NCBI GenBank assembly: GCA_027452145.1
Contig: DAIDHB010000379.1
Location: 1-42,979, forward strand
Reading direction: 5' to 3'
Source of the DNA: Planctomycetales bacterium
Lineage (GTDB): Bacteria; Planctomycetota; Planctomycetia; Isosphaerales; Isosphaeraceae
Length of the DNA: 42,979 bases
Shown in pieces: positions 16,699 to 28,100 of this stretch. The stretch's first letter is position 1, and every line of letters starts with the position of its first letter. The notes under the pieces were generated by a model. It saw only the letters and a list, made by a program, of their open reading frames with translations, was not told the DNA's origin and searched no databases. The position numbers and the translations under genes were made by a program.

Positions 16699-18105
16699 TC
16701 AACGCCCCTTGACCACGAACACGGCGAATTGCAGGTCGTAGCTCCGCCCCGACTGGGCGTCGGTCAGAACGACGGTCTGGTCCCCCTTGGCCTTGGCGCC
16801 GGTCACCTTGAAGCGGATGCCCAGGGTCTGCGACCGCACCACGTCCTTCCAGTGGGCCGGATTGCGCTGGATCGTGAAGTAGACGAAGCCGGTCGGCAGC
16901 GTGGGCGGGATGCGCGTCAGGGGCTCCATCCGGAGTCCCTCGAGGGCCTGCCTGTAGATCGCCTCGACCTCCTCGGCGCTGCCGAGCTTCCACTCACACT
17001 CCCGCATCAGCCGGTCGCATTCGGCGTCGCTCAGCGCGGCGGTCTCGACGCCGATGTAGACCTGCGTCGTCTCGATGGTCCAGTCGGGGTCCAGGTGGAC
17101 GACCAGGCGGCGGCTCTGGGGCGGGAAGCGGAAGTAACGCTTGTGGAAGGGGACCTGCCTCAGCTCGCCGAGCAGGCGCCGGATCTCGCGGATGACGGAC
17201 AGGTAGATCGGCCCGATGTTGTCGTGGTCGTAGCCGGGGACCTTCATCGGCCGCCGGGTCTCGCCGAAGATCGAGAGCTCGCCCAGCACGCGGCAGAGCT
17301 CCTGGTACATGAGCAGCGGGTGGAGTCCCTGGGTGAAGACGACCGCCTGGAGGACCGCCGAGGCCGTGTTGAGCGTCGAGAGCCGGAGGATTCGCTCGGC
17401 ATCCCCGAGGACCTGGCTGTCGAAGGCGAGCTTCCGGCCGACGAGCTGGTCGGCCTCCTGGTTGATCCACGCCTCGATCTGCCGGAAAAGGGCCTGGACC
17501 TCGTCGTGAAGGGGAGCCCAGGCGTCGACCCCGAGGATCGGGGGCACGAAATCGCGGTCCAGCCGTGGCGGCGAACCCGCCGCCTCGGACCGGACGATCC
17601 GCGCCAGCGGGAGCAGCTCGTAGCCCGTCAGGTCCGGGTCGTCCAGCACCATCCGCACCTGGAGGTAGCGGAACTCGATCTCCTCCTCGTCCGCGCCGGT
17701 ATTCTCGTCGGGCCGCTCCATCGCGCCGACGAGGAAGCGCGGATTGTGATCGGACTTCGCCCGCTCGGCGTTCGCCCGACTCTCCTGCCAGGCCGGGATC
17801 GCCAGGTAGACCGTCGCGTCCCCCTTCTGCGCAAAGGCTTCGCGCAGATCCAGCGGGTCGACCGAGGCCTCCTCGGGCACGCTCACCGTCGTGCCGTCCT
17901 TGAAGCGGGCCTTGCAAGAGGTCAGCCGGATCGCGTAATTCGCGATCGCGTCCTCGTCGAATCGAACCGATCGCAGGCCCCAGTCGTGCGGGTGCAGCCA
18001 GTCCTCGGACTCCCGGATCCGCTCGCGGAGGTGGCGGTCCGACGCCTGGAAATGATGGGGCTTGAGGAACATCCCCTCGTACCAGTGGACTGGCCGCTTC
18101 GCCAT
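16699..18105 (-). CDS. tssK: TssK, T6SS baseplate-membrane connector
   Basis: This 468-aa protein begins with the family's PVHWYEGMFLKPHHFQASDR segment and shows other conserved TssK regions: WGLRSVRFDED, LPLARI, LHPLLMYQELCRVLGELSIF, and a C-terminal GFVYFTIQRNPAHWKDV. Length is normal. Known TssK trimers link the TssEFG baseplate to the TssLM membrane complex. The ATG at 18105 has GGGGAGGGG upstream. It is the first gene of the tssK-tssL-tssM-like operon. The rest of the baseplate is not in the window. Confidence 0.92.
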   Translation of the reverse strand: MAKRPVHWYEGMFLKPHHFQASDRHLRERIRESEDWLHPHDWGLRSVRFDEDAIANYAIRLTSCKARFKDGTTVSVPEEASVDPLDLREAFAQKGDATVYLAIPAWQESRANAERAKSDHNPRFLVGAMERPDENTGADEEEIEFRYLQVRMVLDDPDLTGYELLPLARIVRSEAAGSPPRLDRDFVPPILGVDAWAPLHDEVQALFRQIEAWINQEADQLVGRKLAFDSQVLGDAERILRLSTLNTASAVLQAVVFTQGLHPLLMYQELCRVLGELSIFGETRRPMKVPGYDHDNIGPIYLSVIREIRRLLGELRQVPFHKRYFRFPPQSRRLVVHLDPDWTIETTQVYIGVETAALSDAECDRLMRECEWKLGSAEEVEAIYRQALEGLRMEPLTRIPPTLPTGFVYFTIQRNPAHWKDVVRSQTLGIRFKVTGAKAKGDQTVVLTDAQSGRSYDLQFAVFVVKGR

Positions 18106-19199
18106 TGCCGATGCCCCTCCCCCGCCCGATAACGAGCCGTCGATCCTGGTGTTCGCGAGTCGCGGCGCCCGATCTCGGCGCGGGCCTCGGGCCCCGGGCC
18201 GACGATGGGCCTCTCAATCTACCATGCAGACTCACTAGACACGAGAGGGCTTCCGCGACCTCGCCCGCTCGCCTCGCCCGTCGCGCCTCAGACCCTCGGC
18301 CGGAAGACCGCGTCCTCGACGTCGGGCCGGAACTGACTCCAGGATGCTGGTGTCGGCCGGGCCCCCGGATGGCCCCATGATTCCCCCACGGCCGTGCCTC
18401 AAGCCCCGGGAGTCAGGCCAAATCCCCAATCCTTAACCGGACACGAATCTTGCCTTGCTTGACAACAAAGGCAAACCCAGTACGGCCTGCAACACACCAA
18501 TCAAACAATCACTTATAATGCATGAAAGCAATTGAATTTGGTTAAAATGAGGAGTTTGGTTGGTTGCTAGTTTGACTAGTCATATTCAGGAGGCTATAGT
18601 CGACACCATATCTGTCGGTATCGACTGCCTGTTCGCACAGGGACCGCGAAGACATTCTCATGGAAGAAGTCGACGGCGTGCGACAGTCGCGGACCACCGA
18701 CTGCATGGATTGCCCAGAGGTCTCCGACGGAGTGGGATCCAGGTCATCGATGGGGGCGGACGTCGAGTCTTGACGAGGGCCGCCCTGGCGTGGGGGCATC
18801 CCGGCGGAGGTGCCGGGGTCGCGGTCAACTAAGGATGTGCTGACGGGAGAGACCGACCGACATCCTCGAATTCTCTCGGGGAATGTCCTTGGCTGAGATA
18901 AGGGACTCGCCGGCCTGTCGACGCCCCGGCGCGGGGATCATCCCGCCGTCGGGCCGGTCTGCGACGACGGCGGGATCGCGATGGACGCCGTTGTTCGGGG
19001 GTGGCATGGACCCGACGGGGGGCGGGCCGCGCGGCGGCACGTACCGACCGGGTCGGGTCGGTTGAGTGGCGGAGAGGCCCGGTGGTCGGTCGTTCGGGGT
19101 GAACGCAAACCCAATTTCGCGAGAAGCATCACCGTGGCGAGGGGTCGGGGGCCGTGAACCGGCCGCGATACGCACCGCCTCGCAGCGGAGGAGATACCG
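18106..19199. other. 1094-bp intergenic region between divergent tssK and the giant surface-protein gene
   Basis: No supportable gene. Around 18430-18620 there is an AT-rich stretch that contrasts with its GC-rich flanks. It holds TTGACA (18459-18464) and TATAAT (18514-18519), which are not correctly spaced to each other, and a well-spaced promoter (18572-18600). The remaining 600 bp before the giant gene is GC-rich and would be a long leader. Short open frames at 18560-18832 and 18883-19065 lack ribosome-binding sites and look spurious. Confidence 0.65.
18572..18600 (+). promoter_or_regulatory. Sigma70-like promoter upstream of the giant beta-helix gene
   Basis: TTGACT (18572-18577) and TATAGT (18595-18600) are separated by exactly 17 bp, each matching consensus at five of six positions. 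A GACTAGTC palindrome (18574-18581) overlaps the -35. Transcription would start near 18607, giving a leader of about 590 nt before the ATG at 19200. Confidence 0.5.
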
Positions 19200-22100
19200 A
19201 TGAACGTCTTCGGCAAGGCAGGGCGGCGTGGACGTGGGCGTGGTCGGGATCGCAACCGGACGACGCGGATCGGTTTGGAGCTCTTCGAGCAGCGGACGCT
19301 GCTGTCGCAGGTCGCGATCGTGACCAACACGAGCGGCGACCCGACGGTCTCGGGATCGCTGGGCTTCGAGCTCAACTACGCCCAGGGCCATTTCACGGCC
19401 GCGAACCCCGGCACGATCGAATTCAACATCCCGGCCGGCCCGTTCGTCATCAGCCCGACGGCGACGCTGGATGTCCCCGCCAACACGACCGTCGACGGAT
19501 CCACCGAGGCCGCTTTCCTCGGATCGCCGGCCGTCATCCAGATCAACGGCGGGAATCAGTCGATCGACGGTCTGACCGTCGTCGGCACGAAGAGCACGAT
19601 CAATGACCTCGAGATCGTCGACTTCAAGGGCGCGGGCATCCGGGTCGAATCGACGGCGGCCACGATCACGGCCAACCTGATCGGCACCGACGGCACCCCC
19701 GCCGCCAACACACTGGGCAACCAGGTGGGCATCTGGGTCGACGGGTCGGCCGGCGCCGCGACCGCGGTGATCGGCGGGGCGACGCCCGCGCTGGCGAACA
19801 CGATCGGCTTCAATTCCTCCGCCGGCGTCTCGATCAGCGGCGCGGGGGCGACCGGCACGACCGTCCTCGGCAATGACATCGGCACCGACGCCACCGGCGA
19901 CAACCTGGGCAACCTGGTCGGCGTCTCGATCGCCGCGTCGAACAACATCATCGGCCAGGCCGGGGCCGGCAACACGATCGGCCACAACACCACCGATGGA
20001 ATCTCCGTGACGTCCGGAACCGGCAACGTCATCAGCCAGAATATTTACGTCGGCCTGAACGGCACCGGCTCGCCGGTCCAGGCGAATGACATCGCCCTGG
20101 CCGGTGGCGTGACCAATCCGCAGTCGCCGCCGAAGATCCTCACCGCCTCGTACGACCCCTCTTATTCCACCCCGCTGGTGGTGCAGGTCGAGGCAACCCC
20201 GGTGACCTCCTCGTCGCCCCAGACGCTGGAGGTCTACAAGGTGACGGCGGCCGGCCGGACGCTCGTTGCCACGAAGCCGGTGACGGGGCTCTCGGCCTCC
20301 TCGCCGACGGCGGTGTCCCTGTCGTTGGTGCAAGGCGCGACCCTGAGCGGCACCGAGAACCTCGTCGCCACGCTGACCGACTCGGTCGGCGGGACGTCGG
20401 AGTTCTCGGGGTCGGTGGGGATCTCGTCCGGCAGCGTCGTGACGACCGCCGCGGACGATGGGCCGGGGTCGTTGCACTCCGCGATCAACTTCGCGACCGC
20501 CAACCCCAACACGAGGATCACGTTCGCCATTCCGGGGACCGGCCCGTTCAACATCAACCTGACAACGGCCCTGCCGGTCATCCCGTCGAAGACGACGATC
20601 GACGGCACCAGCAGCACCGGCGGCCTCGTGATCCTCAATGGCGGCAACACCCTCGCCACCGGCCTGGCGCTGGCCGGCGGCAGCGACGAGATCCTGAAGC
20701 TGGAAGTCGAGAACTTCACGACGGGTATCCTGATCTCGTCGTCCGGCAACACGGTCGGGGGCACCGCCGGGACCGGCAACACGATCGGTCCCAACGGAAA
20801 GTACGGCGTCGACGTCAATTCCGGCGGCGGCAACGTCGTCAGCGAGGACACCTACGTCGGGAGCAACGGGACCGCCTCGCCGATCCAGGCGAACGACATC
20901 TTCCTGGGTGCCGGAGTCACCAATCCCCAGGCGGCGCCCACCCTGGCCGGACCAAGCTTCGATCCCCAAACGAATCAGCTCACGGTCGAGGCCTATGCAA
21001 ACGGGCCGACCTCGGCCCAGCAGGTCCTGGAGATCTACCTCGTCACGGCCGGCCAGCGGACGTTCGTGAGCAGCCAGATGGTGCAGCTCAGCACGAATTC
21101 GGCCTCGCCCACGAGCGTCACCTTCAATCTCTCGCCGTCACAAGTCACCGGGATCACGACCGGATCCTCCTTCGCTGCCACACTCACCGACCCGACCAAG
21201 GGCACCTCGACCTTCTCGGCGGCGGTGACGATCCAGGGCGGCAATGTCGTAACCCAGCCGATCGACTCGAAACAATACGGCTCGCTCTACTACGCGATCA
21301 ATTACGTCACCCAGAACAGCGGTTACAAAAACATCGTCTTCGACATCCCGGTGGCCTCGACTGCCACGTCGGTCACGCTCGACGAGTCGGGCGTCACGCT
21401 TCCGCCGATCCCCGTCGGCATCACGATCGACGGCAGCACCGAGGCGCAGAACGTCAACCAGACCGTCAGCGTCATCATCGACGGCAAGAGCCAGGCGAAG
21501 GACGGCTTGACCCTCTCCGGCGGCCAGGACAGGCTCCTGAATCTGACGATCGAGAACTTCAAGAACGGCGTCGTTGTCTCGTCGGGGGGGAACACTGTCG
21601 CGGACAGCACCATCGGTCCCAATAGCCAGTCCGGCATCGACATCATCTCCGGCAGCGGCAGCGTCGTCACCCAGGGTACCTATGAAGGGAGCAACGGGAC
21701 CGGCACGCCCGTCCAGGCGAACGACATCGTCGTGGGTCCCGGGGTGACCAATCCCCAGTCGCCGCCGACGCTCCTCACCGCCTCGTTCGACTCCTCCTAC
21801 GCCACCCCGCTGGTGGTGCAGGTCGAGGCGACGCCGGTGCCCTCCTCGTCGCCCCAGACGCTCGAGGTCTACACCGTGACCGCGGCCAGCCGGAAGCTCG
21901 TCGCCACGGCGCAGGTCACCGGGCTCTCGTCCTCCTCGCCGACGGCGGTGTACCTCTCCCTGGTGCCGGGCGCGACCCTGAATGGCACCGAGAACCTCGC
22001 CGCCACACTGACCGATTCGGTCGGCGGGACCTCGGAGTTCTCGGGATCGGTGCCGATCTCGCTCGGCAGCGTCGTGACGACGAAGGCGGACGACGGTCCG

Positions 22101-25100
22101 GGATCGCTGCGCTCCGCCATCAATTTCGCGGCGAACCATTCCGGCACGAAGATCACGTTCGCCATCCCGGCTCCGAACCCGAGCACCGGCACGTTCGTCA
22201 TCCCCGTGGGATCGAGCAGCGGCGCCGCCCTACCGGCTCTTCCTGCGGGTACGATCGTCGACGGTTCGACCGAGGCTGGGATCGTCCTCACCAACGCGGG
22301 GGCGGGGAACAACGCCGACGGCCTCACGCTTCCCAACGGCAACGACAAGGTCCTCGGCCTGACGATCCAGGGGTTCAACGTCGGCATCCTGGTCGACTCC
22401 TCGAGCAACACGATCGGCGGCACGGGCTCCAGCGCCGGCAACACGATCGGTCCCAACGGACAGTACAGCGTCGACGTCAAATCCGGCAGCGGCAACGTCG
22501 TTAGCCAGGATACGTACGTCGGGAGCAACGGCACCGCCTCGCCCGTTCAGGCGAACGACATTTTCCTGGGCGCCGGCGTCACCAAACCCCAGCCGGCGCC
22601 GGTGCTGTTGTCAGCGACCCTCGGCTCGTCGTCCAATACTGTCATCCTTCAAACTAAGGACCCAGTGACCTCGAATTTAACCGTCGAGGTCTACGTGGTG
22701 ACCAACGGCTCCCGTACCTTCGTTGGTGCAGCGAAAGGCGATCCTAATTCCCCGTCCCCGTTCACTTCGGTGACGACGACGGCATCGCTAAGCCCCGGCC
22801 AGGTCCTGGCCGCCACGTTCACCGACGCCACCAACGGCACCTCGATATTCTCGGATGCGGTGACGATCGCGGGAGGCAATGTTGTCAACACCACGAACGA
22901 CTCGGGAGCGGCTGGCTCGCTCTCCTACGCGATCAACTACGTCGCCAACCCCGCCAATAAGACCACAAACATCGTCTTTGCCGTCACAGTGCCCCAGGGC
23001 CAAACGTCCGTGACGCTCAACGAGTCAGGCGGTCTGCCGCCGATACCCGCCAACATCACGATCGACGGCGCTACTGAATCGACGAATTTCGGCCAATCGA
23101 TCAGGGTCATCATCGACGGGGGGACGAAGGCAATAAACGGGCTGACGCTGTCCGGCGGCGATATTATCGAGAACCTCACGATCCAGAATTTCGCCGGCAC
23201 CGGGATCGTGGTCGCGTCGTCAGGGAACGTCATCGCGGGCGACACCGTCCAGAACAACAAAGTCGGGGTGTCGATTACGGGTTCGAACAACCTGGTCGGC
23301 GAGTTCGGCCTGCAACTGAAGTCCTGGGGGGACGGCTCGAATGTACCGACGAAAGGCCAGGATCTCGTCATCGCCGGCCTCGACAGCAGCGGCTTGCTCC
23401 ACATCAGGACCTTCGATCCCGCCGGGGTCCTCACCAACGCGTACGAGACGGTCGAGAACGGCGACCTCTACCTCACGATAGCGGATGCATCCGGGGCCGT
23501 GCTGCAGAGCACGCAGGAAACGAAGCTATCCGCCGCCGTGGGACTGGCGATTTCGGACCTCAAGCTCAATCTCCCGAACTGGCTGCCCCCGCATGTTCTC
23601 AGCGGAACCGAGACGAGCCAAGCTCTCGGCGATGCTACGTTAATTACAGGCAAGCTGCTCCAAGGCAGTGGCAACACGATCGTCAACAACACCGTTGGCG
23701 GTAGCACCGCCGCCGGCATTCAAATCTCCGGCAACAACGACAGTGTCAATGGCAATTACATCGGGACCGATGCCGCCGGTAAAGACCAGGGCAACACGGT
23801 CGGTATCTCGATTACCGGAACGAGCGACACGATTGGCGGCACGGTGACTGGCGGCGCAGCGGCCATCGTAACCGCCAGCTCCTACTTCGGGCCGAGCAAC
23901 ATCCTCGGCTACAATGGGACCGGCATATCGATCTCGGGCGCCGCGAGCGATCTCGTCGTCCAGGGCAATTTCATCGGGACCGATCTCGCTGGTACCAAGC
24001 TGGCTACCGGGTCGGAGTTCGGCATCTCGGTCGACGGCGTCTCCGGATTGACGATCGGCGGGTCGAATACATCCTCGTATTCCTCACCGACCTCCGCGAC
24101 GCCGAGCCTGACGAGTTTCGAGGGAAACGTCATCGGCTACGTCGGCACCGGGATCTCGATCTCGGGAAATGCTGGCGACAACGTAGAGGGCAACTACATC
24201 GGGGTCGATCCCATCAACCCCAAGATCGACCTCGGCAACGGCACCGGGATCCTGCTGTCTTCGAGCTCGAACATCGTCGGAGGTTCTGACCTCGTCGACA
24301 GCGTCACGCTGCCACTTTCGGGCTCGACCCTGGGAGCGACGGTGACCTCCAGTGCGAACATCATCGGATTTAACACCAAGGCCGGCGTCAAGATCACCAG
24401 CGACAGCAACAAGGTTCAGGCGAATTACATCGGCACCGAGCCGGGCGGCTATAACCTTGGGAACGCCGACGGCATCGACCTCTCCGGCTCCGGGGGCACC
24501 GGCAACACAATCGGGGGAACGCTCAGCCCCACCATCGGGGGCACCGGCGAGGCCGCGCTATCGATCGCCGCGGCGACGAACGGGAACATCATCGCCTTCA
24601 GCACCGGCGATGGTGTCAAGGTCGAGGCCGGTGCCTCCAGCAACACTATCGGCGGGAACTACATCGGGACCGATCCCTCTGGAGACGCTCTCGGGAACAG
24701 CAACGGCATCGAGATCACTGGCGGCACCAGTATTACCATCGGTTCGAGCAGTTCCGGCATCGTGTCAGGCTCGCCAGAAAACGGCGCGAACATCATCTCC
24801 GGCAATGCGAACGACGGGATCTTGCTCGATAACTCGGCGTCCAACAATTCCGTCGAAGGCAACATGATCGGCGCGGACAGCGTTGTCAACGCCGGCACCG
24901 CCAAAGACACCACATTCAGGTTCGGCAATGGCAACGGGATCGAGGTGAATTCCGGGGCTTCCGATAACACGATTGGCGGCAGCCCGAACATCGGACAGAC
25001 TGGGGCGGTGTCTACCGTCGGCACCACCGCTAACCTAATCGCCGGGAATTCCGCCGACGGAATACTCTTCGGTCCCGCGTCGGGCGGCCCGGGGAAGACG

Positions 25101-28100
25101 AATACCGTCGTCGGCAACGTCATCTCGCTGAACAGCCACAACGGGATCGACGTGGCCGCGAATGCATCGCCCACGTCGAATACGATCATCCAGGGGAACC
25201 TGATCGGCATCGATCCCAGCAACGGGAACCCATACAACAGTCTCAACCAGTCCGAGGGGAACCTGCTGAGCGGAATCCAAATTGCCGGCAACAACCAGGC
25301 GACGATCTCGCAGAACGTGATCTCGGGCAACGGGCTCAGCGGCATTACGCTCTCAAGCACGTCGGGTGCTGGCGAGGGGAGCGTCCAGATCCGGACGAAC
25401 CTGATCGGGACCGACGTCACCGGGACGGAGGTGGCGACATCCGCCGCAACCGGTGCGCTCCCGTTCGGCAACGTCCTGGACGGCATCCGGGTCGCCGACT
25501 TCACCGGAGTGACGATCGGCGGCACGGCTCCGGCCAACACGGTCGATTTGAATCTCACGGCGTCCGGCGGCAACCTGATCAGCGGGAACCTCGGTCGCGG
25601 GATCGAGCTGGACGGCGGCGCCTCCGGCGTCGCGATCGACGCCAATCTGATCGGCGTGCTCTACGGCGCCCAATGGTATGGCCTCCAACTCTTGTCCTGG
25701 GGTGACGGCTCGACGGTACCGAGCGCCGGCCAGAGCATCGTTCTCGTGGGACTCGACTCCGGCGGCCTGCTCCACATTCGAGCCTTCGATCCCGCCGGCG
25801 TGCGTACCGATACTTACGAGAAGATGGAGAGCAACTCGCTCCATCTCATCACCGCCGATGCCTCCGGCAACATCCTTTCGGACACGCCCGAATCCAATCT
25901 CTCCCTGGTGCAGACGCAGGCGATTGCAAGCCTCAAGCAGGAGATCTCCGACCTGCTCGCTCTGCGTACTCTTACCGTCCCCCAGACGTATCAGATTCTC
26001 GGCGAAGCTGCGGCGGTGGCCGGCCGCATGCTGTACTCTCCGGAGTACTCCGCGCTCAGCTCCCAGGATGCGCTCGGGAACAGCTCCGGGAATCTCTCCG
26101 ACGGCGTATTCGTCTACCAAGCCACCGGGAATAGCATCACCGGAGACGTCATCTCGGCCAACCGCGGCTACGGCGTCCACGTCTTCGGCAATCAGCTTGC
26201 GCAGTCGCTGACCATTTCCAGCAATTTTATTGGCACCAATCAGGACGGCACGCAGGTCGTCGTCGCGGACACGTCCACCGGCTTCGGTAACGGGGCGGAT
26301 GGGATCTTCCTCGATCAGGTCGGGGCGTCCGGCAGCCCGTCGCCCACCGTGCAGATCACCGGCAACGTTGTCTCGGGTAACCACGCCAACGGTGTTGATC
26401 TCCAGAATTCCGACGGGGTCACCATCGCGTCCAACAAGATCGGCACAAGCGTCGATGGCTCCGGGGCTCCCGGCGTCGTCGACATGGATTTTGGAAACGG
26501 CTCCAACGGCGTTTTCATCAGTCTGAATTCGCAGTACAACACCGTTGGCGGGACCAGCGCCGTCTCCAATGTGATCTCCGGCAATCACGGCAGCGGCGTG
26601 TTCGTGTCCGGCTCCTCCGGTTCCGTCGCGCGGTTCAACGTAATCGCGGGGAACTACATCGGCTACAGCCCCGCCGGCCTGGTGCCCAACGCTGTCGCCG
26701 GCATCATCCTCAGCAACGCCAGTAGCAACACGATCGGCGGTGCAGCCGGGACCGGCAATGTCATCTCGGGCAACTCGCTGGACGGGATTCTCCTCGTCAA
26801 CACAGCCGAGTCAAACTCCATCGAGGGCAATCTGATCGGTACCGACACGACCGGTACCGCGGCCGTGCCCAACTCCGCCGACGGCATCCTCCTCCTCGGC
26901 GGCTCGATCGGTACAACCATCAAGGGCGTCACTCAGGGCGGCGGTCCGGTCGATCACAACGAGATCATCGGGAATGTCGTTTCAGGTAATAGCGAAAACG
27001 GCATCCAGATCTTCGGGGCTTACGCGAAGAGCAATCAGGTCCTGGGCAACACCATCGGCCTGGCGAAGGGCGGCTCGGCCATGCTGGGCAACCAGGGCAA
27101 CGGCGTCTACCTCAACAACGACGGTGGCAACAACGTCATCGACGGTGGCAGCAACGTCAACTGGCAGGTCGGCGATCCGAACGTGATCTCCGGCAACGCC
27201 CAGTCGGGCATCCTGATCTTCGGGACCGCCGGGCAGGGCGGTCACGACGAGATCGCCGGCAACCTGATCGGGGTGGATTCCGGCGGGATGAATGCGATGC
27301 CTAATGGGGGCGACGGGGTCTTCATCTACGGCACGCCGAACAACTCCGTGACCGGGAACATCATCTCGGGCAATGCCCAGGCCGGGGTCCAGATCTTCAC
27401 GCCCGTCGATAACGCGTCGGCCGAGGACAACACGGTCAGCGGGAACTACATCGGCGTCGGCGCCCAGGGCACCAACCCGATCGGCAATGCCTCCGATGGC
27501 GTGCAGATCTTTAGCGCCAGTCACAACATCATCGGTCCGGGCAACGTCATTTCCGAGAACCGAGGGAATGGCATCCTGATCGCGGAGGTCTCCACGTCTC
27601 ACCCCATCGGAAACACCATCCAGGGCAACCTGATCGGGGTCGGATCGGACGGCTCGACCGCGCGCGGCAACCTTCAGGATGGCATCCTGGTGAACGGCGG
27701 CTGGAACAACACGATCGGTGCGGTGGGGACCTCGGTTTCCCCCACGAGTGTTGCGAGTGCTCCGACAGTCCCGAGCAATGTCATCTCCGGCAACGGCGCG
27801 GCCGGCGTCGAGTTCGCCGGCGCCACCAGCAGAAACACCCTCCTCGGCAACTACATCGGGGTCGCGACGAACGGCACCCAGGCCGTTCCGAACACGTCGT
27901 CGGGCGTCTTTATCGACAACCTCTCGACGCAGGCCAGCAGGGAGCAGATCGGCCTGCCGGAGGCCGGGGCCGGCAACATCATCGGCGGGAGCTCCACCAA
28001 CCCCGCGGTGAACATCCTCGGGCCCGCGACTGGCGGCTTTGCGCAGAATACCGTCCAGGGCAACCTCATCGGCGTCGGCAGCGACAACCAGTCGCTCGGC

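Noticed and set aside
14461..18132. A 1223-codon plus-strand open frame across the T6SS genes
   Set aside because: Its translation is Arg/Gly/Pro/Glu-rich with no domain, and it lies antisense to tssM-like, tssL and tssK, which have clear family matches and ribosome-binding sites. GC-rich antisense shadow.
18560..19065. Small open frames upstream of the giant gene
   Set aside because: No ribosome-binding sites, atypical composition and no recognisable motif; more likely leader sequence.
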